Assembly (NCBI RefSeq): GCF_932294415.1
Contig: NC_065544.1
Coordinates: 30,429,710-30,493,709, forward strand
From: Quercus robur
Taxonomy: Eukaryota > Streptophyta > Magnoliopsida > Fagales > Fagaceae
Length of the DNA: 64,000 nt
Direction: 5' to 3'
Under the pieces are notes generated by a model. That model had not been told where the DNA came from and made no database searches. It saw only the letters and a list, made by a program, of their open reading frames with translations. Each line of letters starts with the position of its first letter. Position 1 is the stretch's first letter. Of the stretch, positions 46,003-57,299 are shown in pieces. A program made the position numbers and the translations under genes.

Positions 46003-46360
46003 ATGTGGTCAAAGCTCAGCACCATTTGCATGGTTGCTCTCCTCCTCTTCTTCACGCTAACCTACGCCACTGCCCGCCCTGAGCCCAAATTTTCCGATGC
46101 CACTCCAATCAAGATCGATACTCAACATGTGGTACACAAATTTCCTAATATTATTATATCAAAACCAACTTTAACTAGTAGTTTTTTGATGAATCTTTTA
46201 TGGGGTTTGCTTAATTTTTTGTTTTGTTTTGAAGGATGCTGAATTAGAGAAGGCTATGGTGGAGGATCTTTGTGAAGGAGTTGGGAAAGAAGAGTGCTTA
46301 GAGAGAAGAACACTTGCGGCTCACCTTGATTACATCTACACTCAGAAGCACAAGCCATGA
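46003..46360 (+). CDS. PSK: Phytosulfokine precursor (PSK)
   Basis: Preproprotein of the sulfated pentapeptide growth hormone phytosulfokine. In the family it is secreted, tyrosine-sulfated in the Golgi, cleaved by subtilases in the apoplast, and perceived by the LRR kinase PSKR1. Two exons, 46003-46131 and 46235-46360 (phase 0, CATGTG/GTACAC and TTTTGAAG/GAT), encode 84 residues, a normal length. Seen here: a hydrophobic signal peptide (about 5-24, MVALLLFFTLTYATA), a variable acidic middle, the conserved cysteine-containing propart (DLCEGVG..EECLERR), and the hormone sequence YIYTQ after HLD near the C-terminus (HLDYIYTQKHKP). The Tyr residues and preceding Asp needed for sulfation are present. 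It is a single gene with its own TATA box. Unframed read-through of exon 1 into the intron gives only a short stop-terminated frame. Confidence 0.95.
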
Positions 46361-47292
46361 AATTTGTCTTACTGTATTAATTCTGATAATTTCTGGGTTA
46401 TGTGTATGTGCCTGTAATTTCATATATGCTATGTAGTAATAGCTACCATAGGTTATGTTTCAAGAGCTTAGTCAAGTATTTGTTCTGTATCGATCACCCA
46501 TTGTTTTGTTTTTCTTTCTTGTAGGGATAGAGTTTGTCTGTATTGGTATAGAGATATTTATATTCCTGTGTAAATTAGGTAGAGATACTTTCTTATGAAG
46601 ATTCCTCTTTCAGTTTCTTTCTTCTTCTCTTTTAGGCCTCCATGGTTACAAATACGCATATTTTGATGAAGAAAAAAAAAGGGTGAAATTAGCATACCAA
46701 TTTTTACATATATTATATAATTTGAATGTTGAAATTTCCTTTTCAAATCAGATTAAATTTTGTACTTGATTAATCAGTGGTTTCTTGAAATTTAAGCAAC
46801 ATCTATTAAATTGTTAATTTTACCCCCCCCACAAAAAAAAAAAAAAAAAAAACTTCAATTTTAGGCTGAATATATAGATGCAGGTGACCATTGAAACAAT
46901 AAGCATAAGTAGTGAGAGAGGGGGGAATATATATTTTACCATCAAAATCATTGCCTAATATGATTATGTCGTAAAATTATTTCTTACTTTAATATAAAAG
47001 ACTATTATGAAATTGGACGCGTTGATTCTTTTTTGTCGTGGAACTATAATTTGATATGATTCCCTCCTACAAAATTCTTAGTTCTACAGGACTCTTTCAT
47101 GTGTAAACAAAAAAGCCATGGTGTACCTTCATCTAAGTAGACTTTCACCTTCATTTGTACGTAACAAAGGTCGACTTTTTCTTGGAACCATATGGTCTGA
47201 CCAACTTATCTACCATTTACAAGGTCAAGGACTACATCACCAAGCTTTCGATATAATTAGAAAAAAAAATAAATGTGATCTTAACTAGACAA

Positions 47293-47426
47293 GAAAACCT
47301 GGCACGTCATTGTACTAGAAAACAATGATCAAAAGGTCATGAATTTTATATATTGCAATGAAAACCTGGCACGTCATTGTCCTAGAAAACAATGATCAAA
47401 AGGTCATGAATTTTATATATTGCAAT
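47293..47426. repeat. 67-bp tandem duplication
   Basis: 47293-47359 and 47360-47426 are the same 67 bases with a single A/C difference (tgtActa vs tgtCcta). No gene is involved. Recent slippage-type or unequal-exchange duplication. Confidence 0.95.
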
Positions 47427-47429
47427 AAC

Positions 47430-48330
47430 CCATTTGACATTGTTTCGTGAAAGATTGTAAAACCAAATTCCTTTGATCAATTATGAAGTTGTTTACCATT
47501 CCTTGATAAAATTAGTTGAAATGGTAATTACTTTGTTGTCAGCAATAAAGACACGTACAATGAAAGATTAATCGATGACACAAGCAAGTATAGATATCTT
47601 CATATATAATACTTTCTCTATGTCATATAATAGTCAAGATCTAATTAAGATTGACTTATCCCAACTATTCTTGTTTTCTTTCTCTAACCTGTTCTTTTTA
47701 TTAAGTTTTCCCTCCGGAATTTCATTGTCCTCATTGAGGTCACTTCCAAACAAAGACAGATTTTTTTTTTGAAAGAAGTTTTTCTTTAAACAAAGAAATG
47801 CCTTCATAGCCATAAAAACAGGAGGTCTGGCCTAAACATTGTTGTCTGCATTGTCATTCAATCTACTTGAGCTCTGCACAACGGTCAAATTATTGGTCTC
47901 CTATCATTATATGATAAATGCAAGCACTGTTACAGGCACAGCAATCACCATTACCCTGCTGTTTGATGGTGTCATCAACAACTATTAACCATGTGTCTTA
48001 AGCTCTGCGCTACAAACAATACTTTTATTGTTGCTATACCTGCAGGAGTACCTTACCAAACGAATAAGAAACACATTCTTTAGAAAACTACTGTTTTGGC
48101 AATATCTTTAGTCCTAGATTTTTATGGCCACATCTTGTCAAATTTGATGATTTTCGTGCTTAAAAACTAGAATTGGTTCAATCTCACAGACGATATGATG
48201 TGCATGTATTCATGCTAGACACTCAAATTTATGGGCACAAGGGAGGCAAAGCCATAAGCTTAGCAAGGTTTTGGGCTGCAGCAGGTTGTTCTGCCTCTTT
48301 TGGTGGTGTATAACTACACAAATAGGCTAT
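47430..48330. other. Spacer downstream of PSK
   Basis: I see no gene or clear transposon here. The short frame at 47575-47772 has no recognisable domain. Confidence 0.5.
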
Positions 48331-48339
48331 GTTAGCTGC

Positions 48340-49080
48340 ATGACATTTGTTATATATATAGGTATATATATGGATAGGTTGTAATAATGATGTTTGAGTT
48401 TGGAGAGTATTGTTTCATAAAGTCGATAAAGTGAAAATTCAAGTTCTGGAATTTTCTAAGTGAAAATTCAAAATTCAGTATTTTTGATCGGTTAAAACTT
48501 TTACTCGATCGATCGATATGATGGAGAAAATAATCTTGAAGTCTCTGGATGATTCGATCATTATTCGATTCCTGTTCGATTGATCGAAAAGAGCATTCGA
48601 TCAATCGAAAGGAACTTTCAACCGATTGAAACTGGAAAAAACTGAATTTTCTGCAGAATTTTCTTGTGACTGTTCAGAAAGTTTGAAGAAATTTCAAACC
48701 TTGTGAACAGTTTTATGAAACATTTTAACTCTCCATACATACCTTTTGATAAAATATAACCCTATGGGTATAAATAGAGACTTATGTTCTCTTGAAAAAT
48801 AACTCCACAAAATAGTAAGTTAGAGAGAAATACTAGAAATCTTGTGGTTATTATCTAGAATTCCTATTTGTAGAACCCAACAACTTGGTTGTATCTTGGG
48901 GACAAATTTGCGATAACTCATTAGCAACAAGAGTGTAGGGGCAAATATTGTCTAAGGATAACAATTTTGTGCCTCCAAGTTATCTATTTATGTTTGTCTT
49001 TTGTGTTATTCTTGTTCTTTCTTTATTTTTATTATTATTATTATTATTATTTGAATAACTTCTTCCTATATTACTGTGTA
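48340..49080 (+). mobile_element. Possible LTR-like repeat
   Basis: Contains a TATA-like 'gtataaatagaga' (48777-48789) followed by a transcript-leader-like stretch ('aactccacaaaatagtaagttagagag') and repeated 'tcgatcgatcga'/'cgatcaatcga' blocks at 48500-48620. The promoter-like layout would fit a solo LTR. Ends and target duplication not found. Confidence 0.25.
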
Positions 49081-49416
49081 TTATTCCCAATAGCATTGAC
49101 TTTGTAAATGTGGACTAGCTCCTGGGCAACATGTGTAGTGGTGGACCATGGTAGCATTAGATGGGCTTGACCATAGGCACTGCATATGTGTAAATATAGG
49201 TCGAAGTAACATAGTATATGGTGGTTACTAAGTAGTCACCACTTAGTTGCATGCAGAAAAAACCTTGTTGGTGTGCTGGAAGCACGGAATGGTTTCAGAA
49301 CAACAAACAATTGGTCCTAATGAGCAATTCTAATAATTGGTGTAGCAAATCTAGGGGGAAGTTACTTGTATTTGCTTTTGGTGAGATTGAAATTAGATCT
49401 GTATAAATCTAGAATT

Positions 49417-49455
<39 letters not shown>

Positions 49456-51960
49456 TGTGTTTTTAGAGTAAATTCATATGGAAATCTAATGTAATCAATG
49501 ACCTCCCAAGGCTTGACTATGGTTTCACTCGAACCATCAATTCAACATGGGTGGGAGAGTTTCCCATAGTGGCGTGGCTCTAAAATTTGTTTAAAGGCTG
49601 ATCACTAAGAAATTTAGATTGTAGAAAATTTAATATAGAGATAACTTGAATATATCAATGGTACAAAAAAAACACACACACACATACACACATGCACACG
49701 CAAATGCATAAAGTATTATAATTTCTTTTTAATAGTAAAGAGAAAAAAATGAACTGATAAGAGATAAAATGAGAACTGAGAATCCTGAGATAAGAGTAAT
49801 AAAGTGAGAGAGATTTGAAATAATAATAGAGAAGAAAAAATTGAAAGGGGGGGGGGGGGGGGGGGAGGAAGAGAAGGAGAGAATGAGAAAAAGAAACAGA
49901 TAATATTTGCTACAACTGTGAGTCGAGTCACTGAAAAGAGAAAAATTATTGCAATTGCAAAGCCAAATAGAGCATAATTGCCAGCATCGTCAAGGAGAAC
50001 TTATGACTATAATATTTCTCTTAGTACATTTTTAAGGAAAAATGAAATTAAAGATTATTTTTATGTAATGGATTAAACATGTTAAAAATTTGAATGACAT
50101 ATTTTTATTTTTATTTTTTTGTTTTTGAATTAGGATTTTTGTTGAATAATTTGTTCACTAGCTGTTTGGTCAAATATTGTTTTTGTTGTTATTTGAGCTA
50201 ATTTTTATTATTGTTATTTATACCTTTTTTTAAAGGGGTTAAGGATTATGTTTGAGGGGAAAAAATTATTTTTGGAGTTATACTATATTTACAATATTTT
50301 CACAAAAAAGTCTTATGCGATAGTCTGTTATTGGTGGGTTACAGTGATATCAAATATAGGGTCCAAATTAGAATTAGTAACAGCTTATCACATAGGATTG
50401 TTTGTGAAGTTATTATAAAAATGTTGTGAATGTAGCATTACTTTTTTTTTTTTGAACTTAAATTCTTGTGGTTACAAAGTTAGGGCAGTCAACATTTATT
50501 AGAGTGATTAAAATAGGTTAGTTTAGTATAATATTTTTCTTGCAAGTGTATATATATACAATTTTTTTTCAAACCAGGGTGGTACTATCACCTATGACCA
50601 CCCTAATTTATAGATGGAGCCGCCCCTAGTTTCTCACCCAAAGAAATTGGATTAAGCGGTAGGTTGACCTCAAACTCAAATCAACCCTTGAGTACCCTTA
50701 CCATTAATATTTTAGACTTTTAGTACCTATCAACCATCATCTTGCAGTTAAGATTTTTGCCTTGAGCAATTAATTGTCTAACCATTAAGGTTGAATTCTG
50801 TAGGTGAAGATAATCTGAGTGCGCGCCTACTATTTAGTACATAAGAAGTTTGGCAGAAAAATGTTTGGGGCTAGTTTGCTCTAGTCAATATTACAATTGA
50901 ATAGACCATTTATATGTAGTTTTAGTTACACAATTTTTTCAAAAAGTCATGTGACTTGTTAGAATAATATACATAGATAATCTTATAATTTGTTATGTAC
51001 GTAATAGATTAAAAAACACAGCTCCAAACATGTCTGGAGGCAAATTTTATCCTATTAAGACGAGAGTGATTTTAAGAAATCTAGCTGTAGGGTTTACAAT
51101 TACACCATTCATTTCTTCGCCACTAAGCCCTACGCCCCAGCCTTTTCTTTACAAATATTTAGCCTTATATAAGGTATCCATCCCCGCCCATTTCATAAAT
51201 TTTCTATGACTAGATATATTTTGGGTGTGACCTAATAGTGCCCCAAGTCGACATGGTCAATAATAGCATCCATAAATCATTCTGTCTAGAAACAGCAAGC
51301 AATGGCCTACCTATATGGACCATATATTTGGGGCACATGGCTTTTGACCAAAAACGAGAGGCATTGCATTGGTGCATTTAAGATTCCTCTTAAAAAAAAA
51401 AAAAAAAAAAAAGGAGCTAGAGGCTAGAATATTCTTACTTAGGCGGGCGGCGTTTGGATATACTACAATCGGCAGAGAGTTATAAGTTAGCCTATATCCA
51501 TGATTATGACACCATGATATTTGACCATTATGGATATCAGTTATGTTTTGGCTGACTATGTGATATATATTGACAAAGCAGTTCATTAGGTTATGAATAA
51601 GAGCTGCAGAATTTCTGGACGGTGTGTTTGACATTTAGTGATTACCATGCCGTACGCAATAGTCTGCAATTATTTACCCATCTGAAAAGAAATAATAATA
51701 ATAATAATAATAATAACCAGCTGACTCAGTTTGAAAATATGGGGATTAAGTCAAATTCTTGATTTTTTATTTTTTATTTTTTTTTATTGGAATTTTACCT
51801 ACGGCTAATTTTAAAATAATCATGCGGCCAAACATTGCCACAGAAATTATAAGTTGCCTTCTCTTGGATCCTTTCCATATTAAATATATTATCACACATG
51901 TGAAACTTTGTGTTCTAGAAACAGAGTAGCATAAGATATTCTAATGATTGACAATGATTA
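49081..51960. other. AT-rich spacer with microsatellites
   Basis: Contains (TA)n (49418-49455), (CA)n (49671-49687), a G19 tract (49847-49865) adjoining GA-rich sequence, and no recognisable gene. The minus-strand frame at 51311-51634 is split by a poly-A run and has no domain I know. Confidence 0.5.
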
Positions 51961-51970
51961 TATATATATA

Positions 51971-52014
51971 TAGAGAGAGAGAGAGAGTGAGAGGGGGGGG
52001 GGGGGGGGGGGGGG
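51971..52014. repeat. (GA)n-G22 tract
   Basis: (TA)n and (GA)n followed by 22 uninterrupted G (51993-52014). Simple sequence, potential G-quadruplex former. Confidence 0.9.
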
Positions 52015-52689
52015 AACCATTAAAATAACTCATTGCACCAATTTACTTTACATGTCAAGCATAGAATTACACCTATAGGGGCGTAACTAGCAATCAAGTC
52101 TACTCAAAAGAGGAATGGGCTGAAAAGCAGCCTGATGCAATTAATTTGTAGAGGTGGGATATCAAGGCCAAACCTTCAAGTCTCAACAGCTTTACTTGGT
52201 GATTGAAAGAAAGAAAAAAGGCTAAGACAGCAATTTAAGTGAAATATGAGAGAAAGAAAGAAAAAAAATTTCTTATTCAAGTTCTTCCTTAGGTTGGCCG
52301 AAGAGTAATGGTTCTCTGGACCATATGTAACTCGGTTATACAATTCTTAATTCCTTTCCCTTTTTTTCTCCCATTCTTTTTTTGATTCCAATTCTAGGAG
52401 GATCTTCCTGACTATATATAGCTACTGGGATTGCATCATAGCCTTCCACTTGTATTGTCGTTAATCCTTCCTTGGATACTTGTCCCATCACTGCTTTGCT
52501 AGTGGCGGTAGAGTAGGATGTAGGCTGTGGGGGCATTGTTCAAGGGTTATTCTGCTATTAATGTGGAAGGTTGAGTTGGTATAGTGCATTGAATGTGGAG
52601 GTGATGGGTGCTTTATTTGGAAGCTTCATTCTCTCATTGTTTGCACGTCTCTACTTCCTTTCTCAGACTTCAGTCCTATGGCCTTGGTG

Positions 52690-53290
52690 ATTTGTCTAAA
52701 GTCTCCTGAAGGGCGTATGCTCCTCGGGCGGGCCACCTTCCTTGGTTTCACTATCTGGATTATCCTTATTATGCTGGACTTGAGCTGATGAATAGTTGGG
52801 CCTAACTGCTCCTCGAGTCAAGCCTATTTGATAATTTTCCTTCTTTAGGCTTCCCACTCCCACAATAGCCCCCTGAAACTCCATTCCCTTTGCCATTGGG
52901 GGGAGGGGGGGTTTTGGTAGGAGGAAGGAAGGTTGGCACGCTCCGGGTGCATTCCCACGTAGGAGTGTCTTTTCAACTATCCTAGACACGTTTCTGATGT
53001 TTTGGTATCCTCAACGCTGCAATTAATGCTATAGGCGGCTGCGTGTGCCTCACGTTTTACGGTGTGATACAGATCCAACAACTGGTGTTTTCCAGAGTGA
53101 ATAGGCAGGAAAATTACCACTCCTTTTTCACCCTTATATAAAGGAAGATAGAGATCATTTTCTCCATTTTCCAAAAACTTTACCTTACTTTCAGAGAGGC
53201 TACTCGAGGAGCCCAACTTCCTAAACTTGTAAATGCTTCGAGTCTTTCCTTAATATAGAGCTTTATTTATTTATTTATTTATTTTTTAAG
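52690..53290. mobile_element. Terminal/untranslated region of the Tat-like element
   Basis: GC-richer non-coding stretch between the LTR side and the plus-strand ORF, with G-rich runs (52897-52912). I could not place LTR ends; minus-strand frames here (52696-52989, 52977-53216) show no known domain. It holds the TATA-like site at 53134-53143. Confidence 0.35.
53134..53143 (+). promoter_or_regulatory. TATA box ahead of the plus-strand ORF of the Tat-like element
   Basis: TTATATAAAG, 157 bases upstream of the ATG at 53291. Just before the ATG is a T-rich stretch ending 'ttttttaag', a possible splice acceptor. The position suits transcription of the ORF opposite to the integrase. Inference from sequence only. 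Confidence 0.4.
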
Positions 53291-55560
53291 ATGGGTAGAT
53301 TTGCTAGCTTAGTAGACACACTTGAGGGGAGAGAGGCTTTCAAGGCTAGGTATAACATCCCTGCAGGAGTAACTATAGAAAATTGTGAACTAGGGGAGTG
53401 GTACACAAAGGCAGAATGGGTATGTAGTTATCCCCATGATAGCCTTTATAGATGGGGGGATGAGGATCCCTATGGATGGGGTTATGAGGGACTTAATTTT
53501 TTTAGGATTTTCCCCACCTAGTATTCCTCAAACCTTTTCAGAGTAATAAGCAATGTAGCTCGGCTGAACGAGAAGATGAGGGTGGCCTTAACCCATCATG
53601 ATATCAACTGGGTGTATAGCTGTCAGGATAGCAAGGATATGGGGTTTTACCTTAGGACTAAGGTTCCCACGATTAGGTTGATCTCTTGTTTTCTTGAGAT
53701 AAACAAGGGCTTGGATGAGGACTTCTTGATCGTCTCAGGGGACTGACATGATGGATACCATTGCCCTATTAGAGATGGAACAACAAGTGGGGTAATTAAG
53801 GGCCTAGGATTTTGACATCATTTTTTTTATTTTTTATTTATTTACGATTTATTGCTTAGTTGCTTCTTCTCGTATACCCTGTTTTTCTGATGTACTTTCT
53901 CCTTAAAAAAAAAAAAAAGAAGTTCATTGCAAAGAACTTCAACTTAGTGAACGCCCTCGACCTTAATAGGATCCTTAAGTCCGAGATATTCCTGCACACC
54001 GATCGGCAACTTTGTGCTACCCACGTCATCCTTGGATATACCCCCATATCCACTTGCTTCCAGTCCTTGAAGAATGTGATCAAGGCCAAGGATCCTCGTC
54101 TTGAAAGGATAGATGTTGCAGTTGAGGGATTCATCAAATGTCCTTCGCCCACAGGAACTCTTCTTGTTGACCTCACTACTCAACAAGTTGCCTAATCCAT
54201 TGAGGCCGAGGAGGAGCCTATACCATCTGAGGAGGAGCCAAATGAGGTTGCGAAGGAAACTTTTGTTGTGGACCTTGAGGAAGATTTTGGAGTCTTTGAC
54301 TAGTTGGACCTAATCACAAGCCCAGGAACTAGCTCGAGGGCTCGCCCAACTGTACAAGCTAGGATCAACTAGGAGGCTGTGGACGTGCTAGAAGGGATGG
54401 TGGTCTAGAAAAGATCTTCCAACCTCTTTGCACTTCTAGAGTCTCATGTGGGGGTGGCCCCCTCTGAGCCTCTCATTCCACCAAGGCCTCCAACTCTCGT
54501 CTCTCTTCGGTCTTCCTCCCTTGAACCCGCCAAGAAAAAGAGAAAAAGGGACAAGAAGCAAGGCAAGGATCCTGTGGAGGAAGGGGGATCCCAGATCAGC
54601 CTCCCCCTAAGCATGCCAAAGGGGCCAAAATCGCTCGGCTCCACCAATAGTAGAGTGCCCTCAAAGGTACAAGCTTTGAGGTTACCACCGAATGTTGGCC
54701 AAGGGTTCCTGACTGGAATCCAGTGCTAAATGGCGCCTCCCTTCCCTCGGATGCATCTGTAAGGGACTTTGCCAAAGGGAGGGCCAGATATGTGGCCAAC
54801 TCGGTGGAGCAGGCACTTCTCTTAGCCAGGGACATGTCTAAGTTGAGGAACTTTAAGAGGCATGAGGTGTTCTTGTCCTTGAAAATGGACTTAGCATTGG
54901 TAAAAATTCTAACTCCAACCCACCCTTTTTTTTACATATATTCTTTTCTTCACAATAAGTACTGGATTAACCCTTTCATTTTTTTTAGGCTGTTCAAGCA
55001 TCCTATGTCGCCAAGGAATGGATGGACCACGCTATGGCTCAGCTTAAAGAAGAGGAGTTAAAGAAATTTGCAGCCACTAAGGCCCAAGCTTAGGCTAAGA
55101 AGAAAGCTAAGGAGACCTTCACCCGTCTGGCTGAGAGAGAGAAGGCCAAGAAGAGCGTTGAGGCTACTGTGGTTGGGTTCGAGAAGTAGACCTAGAAACA
55201 ACGCTGTCATCTCTGAAAGGCAAAGGAGCGACTGGCCATTGCTAAGGAAAATATTGAAGCCTTGAAGAAATTGAAAAGATCGAGCAGGTAGCCCACGAGC
55301 ACTAGAAGACAAAACCGAGGCAAAACTTTAACCTCAGCTTAAAGAAGTCTGTCGAGAATTCTGTCAGCAGGTCTAAGCTGAGGCTTTGAATGCGGCTAGG
55401 GTGAGCCCTTCATTGGAGCTGAGGAATCCAGAGAGGATTATCTTTCGTCAGCTCTTAGGACCAAGGCTGCTAGCTCGTCTGCTCTGACAACTAGCTCTTT
55501 TGCTCTGGCTCCTCAGTCTCCAGCTAGAGGTGGGCAAAAAAAGGATAAGGGTGAGAGAGA
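53291..55560 (+). mobile_element. Extra (non-gag-pol) ORF of a Tat-like Ty3/gypsy element, decayed, with introns
   Basis: The plus strand encodes a protein like the accessory proteins of plant Tat-type elements. The part at 53291-53740 ends with VALTHHDINWVYSCQD, KVPTIRLISCFLEINKGLDEDFLIVSG. After an apparent intron (53792 to about 53919) a second part (53922-54195) reads NALDLNRILKSEIFLHTDRQL, THVILGYTPISTCFQS, then VIKAKDPRLERIDVAVEGF. A basic region (PAKKKRKRDKK, about 54526-54560) follows. After a second GT-AG intron (54900-54988) comes a Lys/Glu-rich coiled-coil-like part to about 55560. In-frame stops (53519, 54195, 55094 and others) show decay. Role unknown in the family. It lies opposite in orientation to the integrase at 56489-57067. 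Confidence 0.6.
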
Positions 55561-55905
55561 GGTTGACAAGGAGATCGAGAAATAGGGGTTAGAAATATAG
55601 ATTTAGACAAAATTCCTTTGTAATGGGACTTGTATCCCTATTCCTTGTCTTTCTTATGTAACCCTTTTAGTGGTAGCTCTTCATCTTATAATTAATGAAA
55701 ATTGCCTTTTTTATTTTATTTTTTAAAATGTCGTGTACATAATGCATTGCATTTCTCTTTCTCTATTCTTCTTCCCCCCCTTTTTTTTTGAAAAGAAGAG
55801 TTGCCAAAGAATAGGCAATCAAAGCCATCATGAACATCTTAAAGGTCCTAAGCATTTGAAGAACTAACTTTAAGTAAAGTAGATGTCCCGAGGGATCAAA
55901 AAACC

Positions 55906-56335
55906 GAGGTTCCATTTACCCTTTAAATTATTTTTAGAGTTGATATAACCAAGGCATATGAACTGAGGAGTCTAACCTAACCGAGGTTCTGTTTAACCCA
56001 TAGATTATTTTTTAGAGTTAATTTACCTAGGTAGGTGACCCGAGGAGTCTAACCTAGCCAAGGTTCTGTTTAACCCGTGGATTATTTTTTTAGAGTTAAT
56101 TTACCCAAGGCAAGTAACCCAAGGAGTCGAACCTTACTGAGATTCTATTTAACTTTTGGATTATTTTTTAGAGTTAATTTACCCAAGGCAGGTGATCCGA
56201 GGAGTCTAACCTGGCCTAGGTTCTGTTTAATCCTTAGATCATTTTTTAGAGTTAATTTACCCAAGGCAACTGACCTGAGGAGTCTAACCTAATCAAGGTT
56301 CTGTTTAACCCTTAGATTGTTTTTTAAAGTTTAGT
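55906..56335. repeat. About 5.5 tandem copies of a ~78-bp unit
   Basis: Copies start near 55907, 55982, 56059, 56138, 56216 and 56294. Each has 'ggttctgtttaaccc', 'ttttttagagttaatttaccca' and 'gaggagtctaacct', with 5-20% divergence. The array sits between the plus-strand ORF and the end of the pol frame. Tandem arrays in this untranslated region are a known trait of Tat-lineage elements. Confidence 0.85.
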
Positions 56336-56488
56336 GTTGGGGCTGGCCCTTGCTGTTCTAGATTTGGCTTTAGATCTTGACGGGCTTAGTATTAGTAATA
56401 ACACACCAAGACAATGTAAACTAAAACCAAATACAAAGCATGAATAAAATTAAGTCTTTTTATTAATAATAATATTTATTTAGGTTAT

Positions 56489-57067
56489 TTACATTCCATG
56501 CCGAGGGAGTGGGTTTTCGTCCAAGTCTTCCAGGCGATAAGCTCCAATTCCTGCCACTGATGTGACTTGATAAGACCTTTCCCAATTGGGGCCTAGCTTC
56601 CCCCGTGCTAGATTCTTCATATTTTCTACAACCTTCATCAGGACTACGTCCCCAGGTACAAATGCTCTTGCCTTGATGCCTTTATCATGCCCTTGTCTGA
56701 GCTTTTGCTGATAATGAGCTAACTTGATGTTGACAATTTCCCTCATTTCTTCAATTAAGTCCAGACTAGAAAAAAGGAGTTGCTCGTTCCCGTTATCGTT
56801 GAACTGGTCGGTTCTCATCGTTGGGAATCTTGTTTCTAGGGAGATAACCACCTTCGAACTAAACATCACAGAAAAAGGGGTTTCGCTGGTCGATCTCCTC
56901 GGCGTGGTGCGATATGCCCATAGAGTGTGGGGTAGCTCATCCACCAACTTGTCCTTTGCCTCGTCTAACCTCTTCTTTAATCCATTCAATATAACCTTGT
57001 TAGTGGCCTCAGCCTGTCCATTGCTTTGTGGGTAGGTTGGTGTGAAATATTTGTTTCTTATTCTTAA
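56489..57067 (-). pseudogene. Ty3/gypsy integrase C-terminal part
   Basis: Minus-strand frame: PQSNGQAEATNKV (57000-57040), with the last acidic residue of the DDE triad, then DELPHTLWAYRTTPRRST and ETPFSVM. The GPY/F-like module KLGPNWERSYQV and the end RLEDLDENPLPRH follow. The frame is open from the ATG at 56989 to the stop. At its 5' side, near 57067, the homology ends abruptly against GA-rich sequence, so the RT and most of the integrase are gone. It belongs with the 78-bp array and the plus-strand ORF as a broken Tat-like element. Confidence 0.85.
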
Positions 57068-57156
57068 TTCACAACAGTATCTTTAGAAAGCTTTACTGTA
57101 TAAACATTAGCCAAAGGGAGACAATTGGATGTTTTGATGGGGGGAGAAGTCGTTTG

Positions 57157-57159
<3 letters not shown>

Positions 57160-57209
<50 letters not shown>
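57160..57209. repeat. (GA)25 microsatellite
   Basis: Uninterrupted GA dinucleotides close to the truncation point of the Ty3/gypsy element. Flanking 'tataaacattagcca' occurs on both sides (about 57098 and 57264), a local duplication. Confidence 0.9.
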
Positions 57210-57213
<4 letters not shown>

Positions 57214-57299
57214 TTGATTTCTAAATTTAAGGCAATTTGGATTCAATAGGAAAGTCATTAATAGTATAAACATTAGCCATTTGTTTGATGGGAAGATGA

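Noticed and set aside
52336-53216. Minus-strand ORFs of 66-97 codons
   Set aside because: No domains; most likely shadows of the untranslated region of the Tat-like element.
55906-56335. Regular repeats considered as a CRISPR array
   Set aside because: Repeat units are contiguous with no unique spacers, diverged, and the genome is eukaryotic: a retroelement tandem array.
57064-57273. ORF with poly-Leu-Ser run
   Set aside because: Translation of the (GA)25 microsatellite in antisense.
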